Source of the DNA: Bipolaris cookei
Lineage: Eukaryota > Ascomycota > Dothideomycetes > Pleosporales > Pleosporaceae
Length of the DNA stretch: 64,000 nt
NCBI GenBank assembly: GCA_002286855.1
Contig: NRSV01000025.1
Location: 310,001 to 374,000 of the forward strand
Direction of reading: 5' to 3'
In this document: positions 10,516-20,378 of the stretch, piece after piece
How the letters are laid out: every line of letters starts with the position of its first letter
Position numbering within the stretch: the first letter of the stretch is position 1
Position numbers and translations under genes: made by a program
Notes under the pieces: model-generated
Told to the model about the DNA's origin: nothing
The model's input: only the letters and a program-made list of their open reading frames with translations
Database searches by the model: none

Positions 10516-12460
10516 GGTCGTATGCGGTGCTTGCGGCTATAAGGGCGGGGCAGGGAAGGGGCCGGGCGAGGGACTCAAGAGCAGCAGCTGTAGGCCGGTG
10601 GGGCTGGACATGCGTACGTACGACTACTGCAGCGACCAATGCGTCATGGGAAGCGGAAACACGGATGCAACAAAAAGGGCCTGCACAGTAGACGGGCGTC
10701 TTGGTTAGCAACAAGTGTTCGGGGGTGTGAGACAGCAGGAGGGCGCGTGTGGTCAGGGCTGAGGCTCGGGCAGCGGGCAGCGGGCGGGCTGAGTGAGTGC
10801 AGTAGGTGGGACAGGTACCTGCAAGCGAACAAGACAGCGGGGGAGGGCAACGGCAAGCGAGACGGGCGCGAGGCTTGCAATCAATGCATCTACTCGGAGA
10901 CGCTGCGTCGTGGCCGGGTTGTTATAGATACATATAAGCGGGGAAAGCTGGCGACTGAAATGCGATTTGGCGTAGGTGCACCCAGGCGAAGGCGAAGGCG
11001 AAGGCGAAGGCGAAGGACGAGGGTGAATGGATTTGTTGGGGGTTTTTTTGGTGGTGACAGAGGGCTGGGTACTGGTAGGTAGCGTGCTTGCAGATCCCAA
11101 CTTGCAATCTCCTTGATAACAGACAAACAGACAGCAGCCACGGCATACATGCATCCATCTAGTAAGTACATAGAGCAAGCACATACGCAGGCATATGGAT
11201 TACTTGCAGGCCACACGGGGCCCTGGTCATGACACAACTGCAGATTTATTCATTACCATCCATCACGCTAGCCTCCATGTTCAAAGCCTTTGCTCTACTA
11301 GTACGATATGTAGCACATAAGAGAGACAACCACTTTGCCTGCACACAACGTGAACACGCCCTTCTTTACCACCTTGAGAAGTCACCTAATGCGACACGCG
11401 TCGGTCCTCCCTTGGGCTCAGCAGTAAAAGCAGTCAGGCATCAAAATCTGCGCCATCACCTGCCAACCCGAACCCCGTCGCCATAGCCGGCACCCGTGAT
11501 GCCGCTCTCGGTAGCAGTCCACGTGACCTGTGATGACGTTTGCGGGAACGGCCGGCGCTTAGAGACGACTTTGGACACGACTCCCAAGAGTGCTTCATAT
11601 CCATGTCGCCGAAAATCCTAATCCATTCACTGATTGATGGAAATAGCCAAGCGCTTTTGTACAGAACCTCTCCCTGGATACACATGCATCTCGACTGCAT
11701 CCGACGGAACAGTCATATGTGCAATGGCCAATCATGTGATGCTACATCACTCTTTTACATAGTTGCGAGAAACAAACTCCACACCTACGCCCTTAAAGTA
11801 GCCATTTTCTAATACCGTGTGGTAGTGCTGGGCTAGGGTTGGGATATCAATGACATCACGTGAATCCACTCAAACAATACGACCTGGCCCACACCACTGG
11901 CATTTCTCATCATACATAGAAACGAGTACAAAGACATTACCATTCCATGTTTCCCAAATCTTCGAATCATCATCCTTGTGGAATTTAACTATCACTGGAA
12001 AGATTAGGACTTTACTGCTGAGTACTTACAAGACCCACACCTATTCTCAAGTGTTGTGACAAGCCAAGAACACTCGATGAGATACCTGTCTTGAGATGAC
12101 ACAGATAGCGATTGAAACACCAGCTTACTGGACCAAAATGTCTAATTACATCTTCCGAAGAACCCTAGCGCTTACCTCATCCCAGCGTTTGTCCCAAACA
12201 ACGCCCACTTGTAGGCAGTGGGAGATTGCGTATTTCAAAGCATATCAGCCATATACAAAATGCATGTATAACGCCTCGCTACCAAGGTGCTCTCCCGTTT
12301 CCTTGCGCGTCGCAAGTGATTCTCTATAAACTCTACTCTACTTGCCACCCAAGAAAAAGGGAGAATAACAGATCTGCAGTTTACCACAAAGTCTTCCCAC
12401 TCACCTCCGCCTAACTCACCCACCCAAGTCCAGTTTTTACTTTATCCAAGCTAAACTACT
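10516..12460. other. Long gene-free stretch upstream of the SAPS gene
   Basis: About 1.9 kb with no supported gene. The first 0.6 kb is GC-rich and likely the SAPS promoter and 5' UTR. It contains a hexanucleotide array at 10984-11016. From about 11.2 kb the base composition becomes more AT-rich and ordinary. Short ORFs here lack family features. Confidence 0.5.
10984..11017 (+). repeat. (AGGCGA)n hexanucleotide microsatellite
   Basis: Five complete AGGCGA units in tandem plus a partial unit, upstream of the SAPS gene. Such arrays often vary in length between strains. Confidence 0.9.
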
Positions 12461-12724
12461 ATGTTCCTCTTCAAGACCCTCACCAACATTATCCTCGCTG
12501 TCAACGCCGCAAGTGCTGTCGCCGTCCCCAACCTCGAACCCCGGGCCACTTGCACGTGGTGCGGTCCATCAGAATAAAAAGCTGTTCTCAATGTGAGTCC
12601 AACAACACCACATCGCTGATAGTTACAAAGAGTTAATAGATCTAACCATTCGGTATAGTGTCAAGTGGGCTATTGCAAGTATGATCAAAAATCGGATTAT
12701 TGCCCCTCCGAAAATGCTTGCTAG
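12461..12724 (+). pseudogene. Small secreted cysteine-rich (effector-like) gene with internal stop
   Basis: An ATG at 12461 opens a typical secretion signal (hydrophobic core, Ala-rich cleavage region) followed by a short pro-segment ending in an LxxR Kex2-type motif. Two cysteines follow, then an in-frame TAA at 12575-12577. Beyond the stop the frame runs to a good donor (GTGAGT, 12593). After a 66-nt intron ending GGTATAG (12658), a second exon adds four more cysteines and a clean TAG at 12722-12724. Short length, secretion signal, six cysteines and proximity to a transposon fit fungal secreted effectors in general. No known family is recognised. The stop could be a C-to-T change in a CA dinucleotide context (RIP-like), but that is inference. 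Alternatively the short product ending at 12577 is the real one. Confidence 0.6.
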
Positions 12725-12814
12725 AGTGCTGGTCAGTGGTTTCCTATAGAGTAGAGTAAAATGAGGGGAGCATGATCTAACCATAAAACATAACATAAAC
12801 ATACATTTTTTATA

Positions 12815-12855
12815 ACGTGTTCCACGGGCGAGCGCCGCACCCCACCAAACTTGCA
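12815..12855 (+). repeat. Left terminal inverted repeat of pogo element 1
   Basis: Begins ACGTGTTCCACGGGCGAG and carries one copy of the 17-bp unit that is tripled at the other end. It pairs with 14612-14686. Confidence 0.88.
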
Positions 12856-12902
12856 AATCTCTATAACCGCGTAGCTCTACCACGAATTAATTTTTTTATT
12901 AT

Positions 12903-12942
12903 ATTTTAAGATCGTAGATTAAATTTTAAGATCGTAGATTAA
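12903..12942 (+). repeat. Perfect 20-bp tandem duplication at the transposase 3' end
   Basis: Two identical 20-bp units (12903-12922 and 12923-12942) in the AT-rich tail of the element. The transposase stop codon (12939-12941) lies in the second unit. Confidence 0.85.
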
Positions 12943-14588
12943 ATACTATCTAAAGTATCTTTCTTACATGTACGTGAGTTATGGCCAGTCTCTCTGCACC
13001 TACTACAGTGCGCAAGAGCCTGGCGGCTAACACCTGATCGCTCTCCTCCTTGACGCTCTTCATGAGCAATCTGCTGATCAGCCTCACGCTGAGCGAGTAT
13101 ATCCTCTCCAGCTCCCTTCGTTAGCACTCCTTGCTTCTGTATCCGCTTCTTCTTACGTTTTCTACGCTCTGATACTGCTGTATTAGCTCTCTCAAGGCTG
13201 GCGATCCGATCGCGCATCAGCTCAGCCGAGAGCATCATTACCTCAGCCCCCTTCTTAAGCTGATTAATCGCCGCAATGATTGAAGCTGGTGATGAGCTCT
13301 GATGCTTTCGAACGCGCTCGCTTATTAACGTTGCTTGAGCCTCTAGCTCACGTACGTTGCTTGGTGTACGAGCCTGCCAGAGAGCCTCTGTAATAGCAGC
13401 TGGAGGAGTAGGCGTACGCAGCTGCACGTCAAGCTTTGATAGAACAGCGTCTGGCTGGAGAGGCACAAGGCCTGCGCCTCGAAAGGCTGAGCAGATATTG
13501 GCTGGCGTGAAGGATCGATCGTACGCTGCCTTGAATGCTGGCAGAAACTCAAGCTTAGTGATGTGGTTGATGTGATGGCGGATTAGGCTCTCCACCTCAC
13601 GGCTATACGCGCGCTTTAACGGCGAGAAGCAGCCAACGTCAAGAGGCTGGAGTAGGTGAGACGAGTGAGGCGGCATACAGAGCGTGTAGATATTGTTCTC
13701 CTTGCAGAGCTCTTGGAACTCAAGAGACTGGTGGCTCTCATGGCCGTCAAGAATAAGTAGGCGACGTGTGCCGACAACGCGAGTCTTCGTGTGAGCGTCG
13801 AAGTGCTTTATCCATGCAACGCCTAGCCCGTTGTTCGTCCAACCATTGTCGCTGACTGCGATCACCCAGTCGCGCGGGATCTCTGCCTCGTACCAGGCAG
13901 ATAGGTGGTGCTGGCCAGTAAAGATAAGAAATGGTGGGATAGCCCAGCCAGCCGCGTTGATCCCAGCGATAAATGTTACCCACTCACGACTACCTGGCTG
14001 AATAGCTTTTGGCCGTGTCCTTCTCTCTGACGCTGTAACGACAAGCTGAGTCGTGATCTTGCCCATCATAAAGCCAGCTTCGTCAAAGTTGTAGACGTCT
14101 TCGTCGCAGATGCCGTACTTAGCCTTTGTCTGCTCCACAAGCTCAAACCAGCTCTTAATTAGAACCAGATCTTCACAAAGAGCTCTCTGCCTATCATACG
14201 CTCGATTAAAACGCGTCGTAAGACTATCTGTACGCTTGACAAAAGTAGATGGCCAGTTAACTCCAACGCGTCCGCTACTACGCGCAGCCAGTAGCTTATC
14301 AGCCATATCGCGCACAGCTGCGTACGTAGGCGCGAACCCACGCTGATCCAGATCAAGTATATGGCCAACAATTACCTCCTCTTCTAGCTGGGTTAGCTTC
14401 CTTGAGTTGGGCTGGCAATCGCGTCGCGCAGGGACACCAGCGCGTCGGCGGCGGATCGTTCGTTCAGACACGCTATAGATAGCAGCTGCACTCCGATTAC
14501 TTAGAATCTGCTTAGAGTTGATTGAGGAGATAGCAAGCTGGATATCTGATTCATTTGAAGCTAACAGAGTAGCGCTGCGTTGAGCCAT
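12939..14588 (-). CDS. Pogo/Fot1-type DDD transposase with CCHC zinc knuckle
   Basis: Single exon of 549 codons from ATG 14588 to TAA 12941-12939. An open frame extends upstream into the terminal repeat, but the ATG before AQRSATLL is the likely start. Residues 1-70 form a helix-turn-helix region (Tc5/CENP-B-like, with ERTIRRRRAG). Residues about 75-155 form a second DNA-binding helical region. The DDE_1 catalytic core has D169 (YNFDEAGF), D281 (LILDGHESH) and D317 (QPLDVGC), a D-35-D spacing typical of pogo. A basic, coiled C-terminal half ends in a CCHC knuckle (C528-X2-C-X4-H-X4-C541). All key residues are present, so the enzyme could be active. Confidence 0.92.
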   Translation of the reverse strand: MAQRSATLLASNESDIQLAISSINSKQILSNRSAAAIYSVSERTIRRRRAGVPARRDCQPNSRKLTQLEEEVIVGHILDLDQRGFAPTYAAVRDMADKLLAARSSGRVGVNWPSTFVKRTDSLTTRFNRAYDRQRALCEDLVLIKSWFELVEQTKAKYGICDEDVYNFDEAGFMMGKITTQLVVTASERRTRPKAIQPGSREWVTFIAGINAAGWAIPPFLIFTGQHHLSAWYEAEIPRDWVIAVSDNGWTNNGLGVAWIKHFDAHTKTRVVGTRRLLILDGHESHQSLEFQELCKENNIYTLCMPPHSSHLLQPLDVGCFSPLKRAYSREVESLIRHHINHITKLEFLPAFKAAYDRSFTPANICSAFRGAGLVPLQPDAVLSKLDVQLRTPTPPAAITEALWQARTPSNVRELEAQATLISERVRKHQSSSPASIIAAINQLKKGAEVMMLSAELMRDRIASLERANTAVSERRKRKKKRIQKQGVLTKGAGEDILAQREADQQIAHEERQGGERSGVSRQALAHCSRCRETGHNSRTCKKDTLDSI

Positions 14589-14611
14589 TGTACGATGAGA
14601 TGGGAGAGGTG

Positions 14612-14686
14612 TGCAAGTTTGGTGGGGTGCGGCGTTCGCCCGTGTGCGGCGTTCGCCCGTGTGCGGCGCTCGCCCGTGGAACACGT
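14612..14686 (-). repeat. Right terminal inverted repeat of pogo element 1, internally expanded
   Basis: Matches the left repeat but carries 34 extra bases, which are two additional copies of a 17-bp unit. Confidence 0.88.
14627..14677 (+). repeat. Three tandem 17-bp units inside the right terminal repeat
   Basis: Units at 14627-14643, 14644-14660 and 14661-14677 read GTGCGGCG(T/C)TCGCCCGT or nearly so. The left end has a single copy (12824-12840). Confidence 0.9.
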
Positions 14687-14956
14687 TATTCTTTTTTATT
14701 CATTTGTTTCCTTTCTTCCCCCACCGAGAGCCCGTTGGAAAATAGCCTAACTATCTAACATCTCTTCCTGTTTACCAAACTGCTCTTTAGCACCAGGCGT
14801 CTGCTAGAGGCCTAGCCGCAAACAGACAAAAGCCGAAGCACCACAGTAGTACCACACAAAAAACCCCCACATGTAAATAACAAGATAGAACGGCCTACGG
14901 TTAAAGTCTCACATAGCCCCGAGCTGCATATAAACTCTAATGGAATAATAATAATA

Positions 14957-16759
14957 ACGTGGTTCACAAGCGAGTGGCCACCTCCCCACCAGCGCGTCGA
15001 CGTTGACACCTTATCACGCACTTTTACCAGTCAATAGACTATCGCGATATACCAAATTAACTATCAGAATCGCTACTATCACTTGCACTGTCTATCTCAA
15101 CTGCGCAGGTACGAGCGTTACGTCCAGTCTGCTTGCAACGCCCGCACCGCCTCTCTCGTCGCACCCTCTTCGACGCACTCTCACCATCGCCACGACTGCT
15201 ACGCGCCTGTTCAGCTAATACTTCTTGCACCTCGCCTACAATGAGAGTCTCTTCTGTCTGTACGTATCGCCGCTTGCGGCTCTTACGCTTGTTTGCTGTA
15301 TCTAGAGCCTCTCGAAGACCAGCTACTTCCACCCTCATAAGTGTCATCTCATGTGCTATTTGCTGAGCCCCTTTACTTAACTGCGCGACCTTTTCGTCAA
15401 GAGAACTTGCAGAAGACCCAGGGTGATTTTTTACTCTCTGTCGAATAAGAGCACTTTGAGCCTCGACTTCGTGCGCGTTGCGTGGTGTCTGCGCCTCCCA
15501 GGCGGCTACCCGTCGCGGTGATTGTTTTGGTGTCTGCACCACCACATCAAGCGTTGATGGCACGGCCTGTGGGTTATGTGGGACTAGACCAGCGCCTCTG
15601 AAGCCAGCTTGGATATTCTCCTTCGTGATAGACTGCTCAAAAGCAGCCTTAAAGGCTGGCAGGAAGGTCTCCTTACTGATATAGTTGGTGCGGTTGCGTG
15701 CCAAGCCTGAAACTACGTCGCCATACTTACACTTTAACGGCGCAAGGCATGCGACATCAAGAGACTGCAATAGATGAGACGAGTGCGCAGGCATACAGAG
15801 AAGAACAATATTCTTCTCCTTGCAAAGATCTTGAAATTCGACGGAGCAGTGGCTCTCATGGCCGTCAATAATAAGCAGTCGATACCCACCCATAGTACAG
15901 CTCTTTGTATGAGTATCAAAGTGCTCTAGCCAGGCAAGAGCAAGTTGATTATTCGTCCAGCCATTGGGACTGACTTCAAGAACCCAGTCGGTAGGCAGGT
16001 CTTTGAACCAGACGTCGATAAGCACCTCGCCCGCAAAGACAACGAAGGGTGGTAGACAGCGACCCAACGCGCCCACGCCTTGGATCACAGTAACCCACTC
16101 ACGATTACCTGGCTGTATCCGCTTCTTTTTGCCATATCCTTCTGAGCCTGTGACAACTGTGATAAAATTTTGCCCATCATAAAGCCAGTTTCGCCAAAGT
16201 TGTAGATATCATCGTCCACAATACCCCACTTCTGCTTTGTCGCCTGGACTAAGTCGAACCAGCGCTGGATAGCCGCTGGGTCCTCGCAGGTAGCTCGCTG
16301 GTGATCATAAGGACGGCTCCAGCGCGTACGGAGCTCAGGAGTTCGCTTGACAAAGTTGTCAACCCAGTTCTTGCCAACAGGGTTACCCTCCCGCTCATGC
16401 AACAGTTTATCAGCCATTGCTCGAACGTCAGCCTTTGTAGGCGCAAATCTTCGCGCAGACTCCTCAAGAATACGCTTAAGTATAACCTCCTCTTCTAGCT
16501 TATTTAGGCGCTTTGAGTTCGCTTCGCAGTCGCGTCGGGGGCGCGTTCCAGCGCGTCGCCGTCGAATTGTTGTTCGGGGGACGCTATATATCTCTGCAGC
16601 ACGTTTTACACTTTGAACACGTTGGGATTTAATATCAAAGAGAGCAAGTTGAATATCTGATTAGTTAGAAATCAATCGGGCACTGCATGGTTGAGACAAG
16701 TCGCGTTGTAGTGTTGACATTAGGACGCTGGTGGGTGGCCGCTCGCTTGTGAACCACGT
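14957..16759 (-). mobile_element. Second pogo/Fot1-like transposon, degenerate (1.80 kb)
   Basis: Inverted termini ACGTGGTTCACAAGCGAG are flanked by TA (14955-14956 and 16760-16761). Termini and protein are related to, but distinct from, element 1, which lies 270 bp away in the same orientation. Both flanks are (AAT)n microsatellite, so it seems to have inserted into such a repeat. Its transposase is broken. Confidence 0.88.
15057..16720 (-). pseudogene. Broken pogo-type transposase of element 2
   Basis: Aligning by eye with element 1 shows these lesions. An in-frame TAA at 16663-16661 sits near codon 20, where element 1 has Glu. A one-base frameshift lies around 16160-16150, between MGKILSQL and the block starting at 16088. 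The first catalytic Asp is Gly (YNFGETGF). The terminal zinc knuckle has Arg in place of His (CGRCKQTGRNARTC). The second and third Asp (IIDGHESH, QSLDVAC) persist. The nonsense change (G to T) and the Asp-to-Gly change (A to G) are not RIP-type, so decay looks like ordinary drift. Confidence 0.88.
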
Positions 16760-17318
16760 TAATAATAATAATAACAATGTTAGAATTAAGTCCTTTGCGA
16801 TAGTATGAATATGTAATGGATGGTTCTGTTGGGGCTAAAAGTGGTTGTTGAGTGTGTAGATTGCTAACTATGAATAGCTCAGCTGATATAAGGTAGCGCC
16901 AAGTCATGTGACCTGGCGTCCTCATGACATGTGATCGGAGTATTTTCAACAAATAATAATAATCCAACCATAACTTATGAGTCGGTGTTTATAACTTTTG
17001 ATTCAGAAGGATGAGTACCGGATGGTATTTAAGAGCTTTTCATGTCAATTGTTACATGATCATTTCAAGCCTGAGCCTCTAGATTAATCGAATCCAGGAT
17101 CCAAGTCTTGTACCAAGGGAAGCGAGAATGCTAACAGCCAGCAAACCCAACCTCAACCCGAGCAAAGAGTAGACGCATCTATAAAAGCCACAAAAGCATT
17201 GCTAAATCCACCTTTGTACGGAGAGAACTAGAAACCATGCGATAATATGAGACTAAAACTTCTTTTGTTACAAAATACTCACGTTATCATTGCTGCTCGA
17301 AAACGAAGGGCCCTTGCC

Positions 17319-17456
17319 CAGAGTTGCTAACAATCAAGTTGATTGGCAGATTGATTCGCGAACGTGCCAGAGGCAGGGACGTGTTTGTCGTCACGGAACG
17401 TGATGTGACGCGTTTGCGAATCAATCTGCCAATCAACTCGATTGTTAGCAACTCTG
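17319..17456. mobile_element. hAT-like MITE, 138 bp
   Basis: Arms 17319-17364 and 17411-17456 are 46 bp each and match at 44 of 46 positions as inverted repeats. The centre (17365-17410) is also 46 bp. The ends read CAGAGTTGCTAAC, fitting the CAG-type termini of hAT elements. The flanking 8-mers CCCTTGCC (17311-17318) and CCCTAACC (17457-17464) agree at 6 of 8, as a decayed 8-bp target duplication would. A small CGTCAC/GTGACG hairpin abuts the second arm. There is no coding capacity. Confidence 0.7.
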
Positions 17457-17507
17457 CCCTAACCACAACTGTCGTGAATAATACATTTCGAGTAGTTGAC
17501 AGGACAA

Positions 17508-17534
17508 AACTTAGATTGAATATTAATCTAAGTT
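17508..17534. repeat. Perfect 10-bp inverted repeat with 7-nt loop
   Basis: AACTTAGATT and AATCTAAGTT flank GAATATT in AT-rich DNA, 300 bp upstream of VPS60. Function unknown. Confidence 0.6.
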
Positions 17535-17842
17535 CTTACTGTTGTCATAATCTTAACTATGCCGTTATCAAGTCACGATATCTATCATCGAGATATAGTA
17601 GAGAATTAAAAGTATGAAGTAACCTGTAGTATATCCTAATTTGGTTAGACTGTGTCGACTCTTGGCGCTCTGTTGGTTGGCTGGCGTGCCCGGATCCCTA
17701 CAACCATCATTCGCCGTCTGCCTGCGCTCTTCCTCACTTGCCAGCGCCTCTCATATGCATGTGTCTTTGTCTTCGCAACTACATGCACAACAACCCAAGA
17801 GTCTAACCTCTCTGCCGCAATCACCCCGGGTTCCATATCACC

Positions 17843-18535
17843 ATGAACCGGTTATTCGGAGCAAAGAGCAACGCGCCCAAACCAACGCTCAGCAGTGCCA
17901 TATCTAATGTACGGCATGCGCATTTGCATGCATTCGCCATATACTGACAATGTCAGGTTGACACACGGATAGAAAGCATCGATGTCAAGCTCGCAAAACT
18001 GAACGCCGAGTTAAGCACCTATCAGCAGAAGCTTGCCAAGATGCGAGACGGACCCGGCAAGACAGCCATCAAGCAGAAAGCCCTCAAAGTCCTACAGCAG
18101 CGGAAACAGTATGAAGCGCAGCGCGACCAACTGCAGGCGCAGTCATGGAACATGGAACAAGCCGGCATGATGCAGGACAATCTCAAGAACAACATGACCA
18201 CCATTGACGCCATGAAGACGACGACCAAAGAGCTGAGGAAGCAGTACGGCAAGATCAACATTGATCAGATTGACAAACTTCAAGATGAAATGGCAGACCT
18301 CATGGACATGGGCAACGATATACAAGATGCTATAAGCCGCAGTTACGATGTACCAGAGGACGTGGACGAGTCGGAACTGGATGCCGAGTTGGAAGCCTTG
18401 GGCGACGAAGTCGACTTTGAGGGTATTGGAGAATCCTCTGGCGTACCCAACTTTATGCTGGACGAGACCGCACCACCACAGTTTATTGACGAAGCGCCTA
18501 CACCTGGTGGCAAAGTCAAGGAAGCTGCGGGCTGA
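17843..18535 (+). CDS. VPS60: ESCRT-III-associated Snf7-family protein Vps60 (CHMP5)
   Basis: Exon 1 is 17843-17908 and exon 2 is 17957-18535, joined across a 48-nt intron (GTACGG...GTCAG). The protein is 214 aa. It begins MNRLFGAK, the signature start of Vps60/CHMP5. The Snf7 domain follows: a basic first half (AIKQKALKVLQQRKQYEAQRDQL), then a long coiled coil and an acidic second half (IDQIDKLQDEMADLMDMGND). The C-terminus contains a conserved YDVPEDVDESELDAELEAL segment, the region that binds Vta1 in known homologues. It acts on endosomes, activating Vps4 for multivesicular body formation. Length and motif order match the family, so I am confident it is Vps60 rather than Snf7/Vps32. Confidence 0.93.
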
Positions 18536-19079
18536 TGAGATGGCCGTATCGAGATGCTTGTCTTGCTGTAATCGGTTTACAGCCGTCACAGAGACTCTTT
18601 TGGTTTCACACTAGGCGTGCAGCTCTCCTGACTTTTCGTCTTCGTGTCGCCAGTAGCATAATATCACGCTCAATGTCCAGTCGGTGGTTACAGGCTGATC
18701 GCTGCTGTGTTTTGTTTTACCCGGAAGATACCCCACAACGTCGATTCGGAGAGTAGATTACGTCATATCCTTTTAAGCTCTTATTCTGTTGGCGGGCTAC
18801 TAAGTATACCGCCATCCCGTCGGGACATGGACGAATGGCCAAATATTTCATGTCGAGTACGAGAGCGAAACAGAGTATTATGGTTACTTGTGGATGTTCT
18901 CGTGTTTGATATGGCATGCCTTGCATCAACGAGACAATTGAATTATAGTCTATTGTACGCACCGTATATGCCGTGAATAGATAATCTACTATATGTACTG
19001 CCATCAGCAGCGAGGTATTGCGTCATTTACGTTGCGAAGGAACTCCCAGGGAATCCCAAACATTTGGCACAACGGCCAA
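18536..19079. other. Gene-free stretch between convergent genes
   Basis: Holds the 3' ends of VPS60 and the Apd1-like gene. Nothing else recognised. Confidence 0.5.
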
Positions 19080-20378
19080 CTACCAGCTAGCCAGCTGTTT
19101 GCACCTATCGAATCCACCCCGTAGCTGCCTCTCCGGCTTCACAACCTTGCCCTGCAGCACAGTGTACTTGATGATATTCTCACAATCCTCTGGCTTTACC
19201 CGCGCAAGCCATATACACTGCGCAGCCTCTCCCATCCCCTCTACCTCCTGCTCCTTATTCGCATCCAGCACAACTTCCTTGCCCTCTTCATCCTCCAGTT
19301 TCAAATCCGCAAGCTGCTTCTCCGCGCCATTGGTATGTCCATTCCCCGCAGTCCCGTTGACATGACTTGCCCGCGAGACAACCGACGAGTGCCGATAAAT
19401 CATAACATTCGCTGAGAACTTGTGGCCCCCAACATGACTTATAAAATATATCCCTACACCTCCCGGTCTTTCATCGTGTAAATCACGGTATAAGCCCATG
19501 GGCCGAAGTAACCGCTCAAACTCCTTGCGCAGTAGCGGCGCAGATTGCCCACAGCGCGCATCTCGCGTTTTTTGGCTGCACATCAGAATGAGGTATTTGT
19601 GTGGACATGGCCGTGCTTTGAGTTGTGGAGGGGCGGAGAGAGACGGTGGTATTGCGGTCGGGTCGGGTGTGGATGGGGATCCGGAAGAAGACTCATCCGG
19701 GTGTGTTGAGGAGGGTAGCGCAGCGGTGTGCGAGCGCAACGGCGTGTTGTTTGTTGGTCCTGGGTTGACGAAGCCTTCGATGAGGTCGGGTACGTTTGCA
19801 GGCGTCACGTTGTCTATGAATTGCCAGGAGGGGAGGAGCAGGACCATGGAGCTGTGGTCGGAGTGGTCTGGGATGGGGATGTCGGAGGCGGATAGCATGA
19901 GTTTCTGGGGGAGAGTTAGGGATTTTCAGGCGCGGTATTGTGGTTTCCCTTGGGGAATTGGAGAACTTACTCCGTTACTAGGCTTTACGGATCCTCTGTC
20001 GACGGCCTCCATGATACTGCCTTTTTCGTCGGCGACATCGCGCACCCAGTCTGTTTTCCCAGTTGCAACAAGCAAGTGGGTGTTGAACCCCTTCACATGG
20101 CCGAACAATTCCTCTGTCTCGTCAATATCGAATTTTCGAGGGTACTTGACGCTGCAACTAGCGCAGTCATGTAAACAGTCGTCGCCATCAATCTCCGGGT
20201 TGGTAATCGGAAACAAGTCCTCAGTCTTCTTGACTTTGATAAACCCGTCGTTGTCCTTGCTGACGGAGACTTCAGACGACGACGACAGCGCTGAGCCCAG
20301 CTTGTAGGAGAAATTTCGCAGCATGGCAGGGACTCTGTATGCGTTGATCGGGCGGTGGGGGGTCTTTTGCTGCGTCAT
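19080..20378 (-). CDS. Apd1-like thioredoxin-fold [2Fe-2S] protein (sucrase/ferredoxin-like)
   Basis: Exon 1 is 20378-19971 and exon 2 is 19904-19080, joined across a 66-nt intron (GTAAGT...CCCCCAG). The protein is 410 aa. The N-terminal half contains CLHDCASCSVKYP and HLLVATGKTDWVRDV. The C-terminal half has the cluster motif of Apd1 proteins: C-X8-C (CSQKTRDARC) plus HVGGH, where two Cys and two His bind the iron-sulfur cluster. These belong to PF06999. Yeast Apd1 and Aim32 are relatives, tied to actin-patch placement, redox and tolerance of hydroxyurea or gallobenzophenones. A Ser/Pro-rich insert of about 60 residues separates the halves. A shorter start at Met19 is possible. It is divergent from the OB-fold gene. 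Confidence 0.85.

Larger units (their letters stand above)
12815..14686 (-). mobile_element. Pogo/Fot1-like DNA transposon, apparently intact (1.87 kb)
   Basis: The element is bounded by TA target duplications (12813-12814 and 14687-14688) and has inverted termini beginning ACGTGTTCCACGGG. About 41 bp match between the ends: 26 bp, then 15 bp after an expansion on the right side. It encodes one full-length transposase on the minus strand with all three catalytic Asp residues. Size, TA duplication and protein place it in the Fot1/pogo branch of Tc1-mariner. It lies 90 bp downstream of the effector-like gene. The absence of stops suggests recent insertion or escape from RIP. Confidence 0.9.
16760..17842. 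other. AT-rich gene-free stretch between element 2 and VPS60
   Basis: Contains AAT repeats, a 138-bp inverted-repeat element (17319-17456) and a short palindrome (17508-17534). No coding gene is supported. The last 200 bp should hold the VPS60 promoter. Confidence 0.5.

Noticed and set aside
10984..11017. Possible CRISPR-like array
   Set aside because: Simple hexanucleotide repeat without spacers in a eukaryotic genome.
17324..17617. 97-codon ORF across the inverted-repeat element
   Set aside because: It starts inside the MITE arm and is explained by that element.
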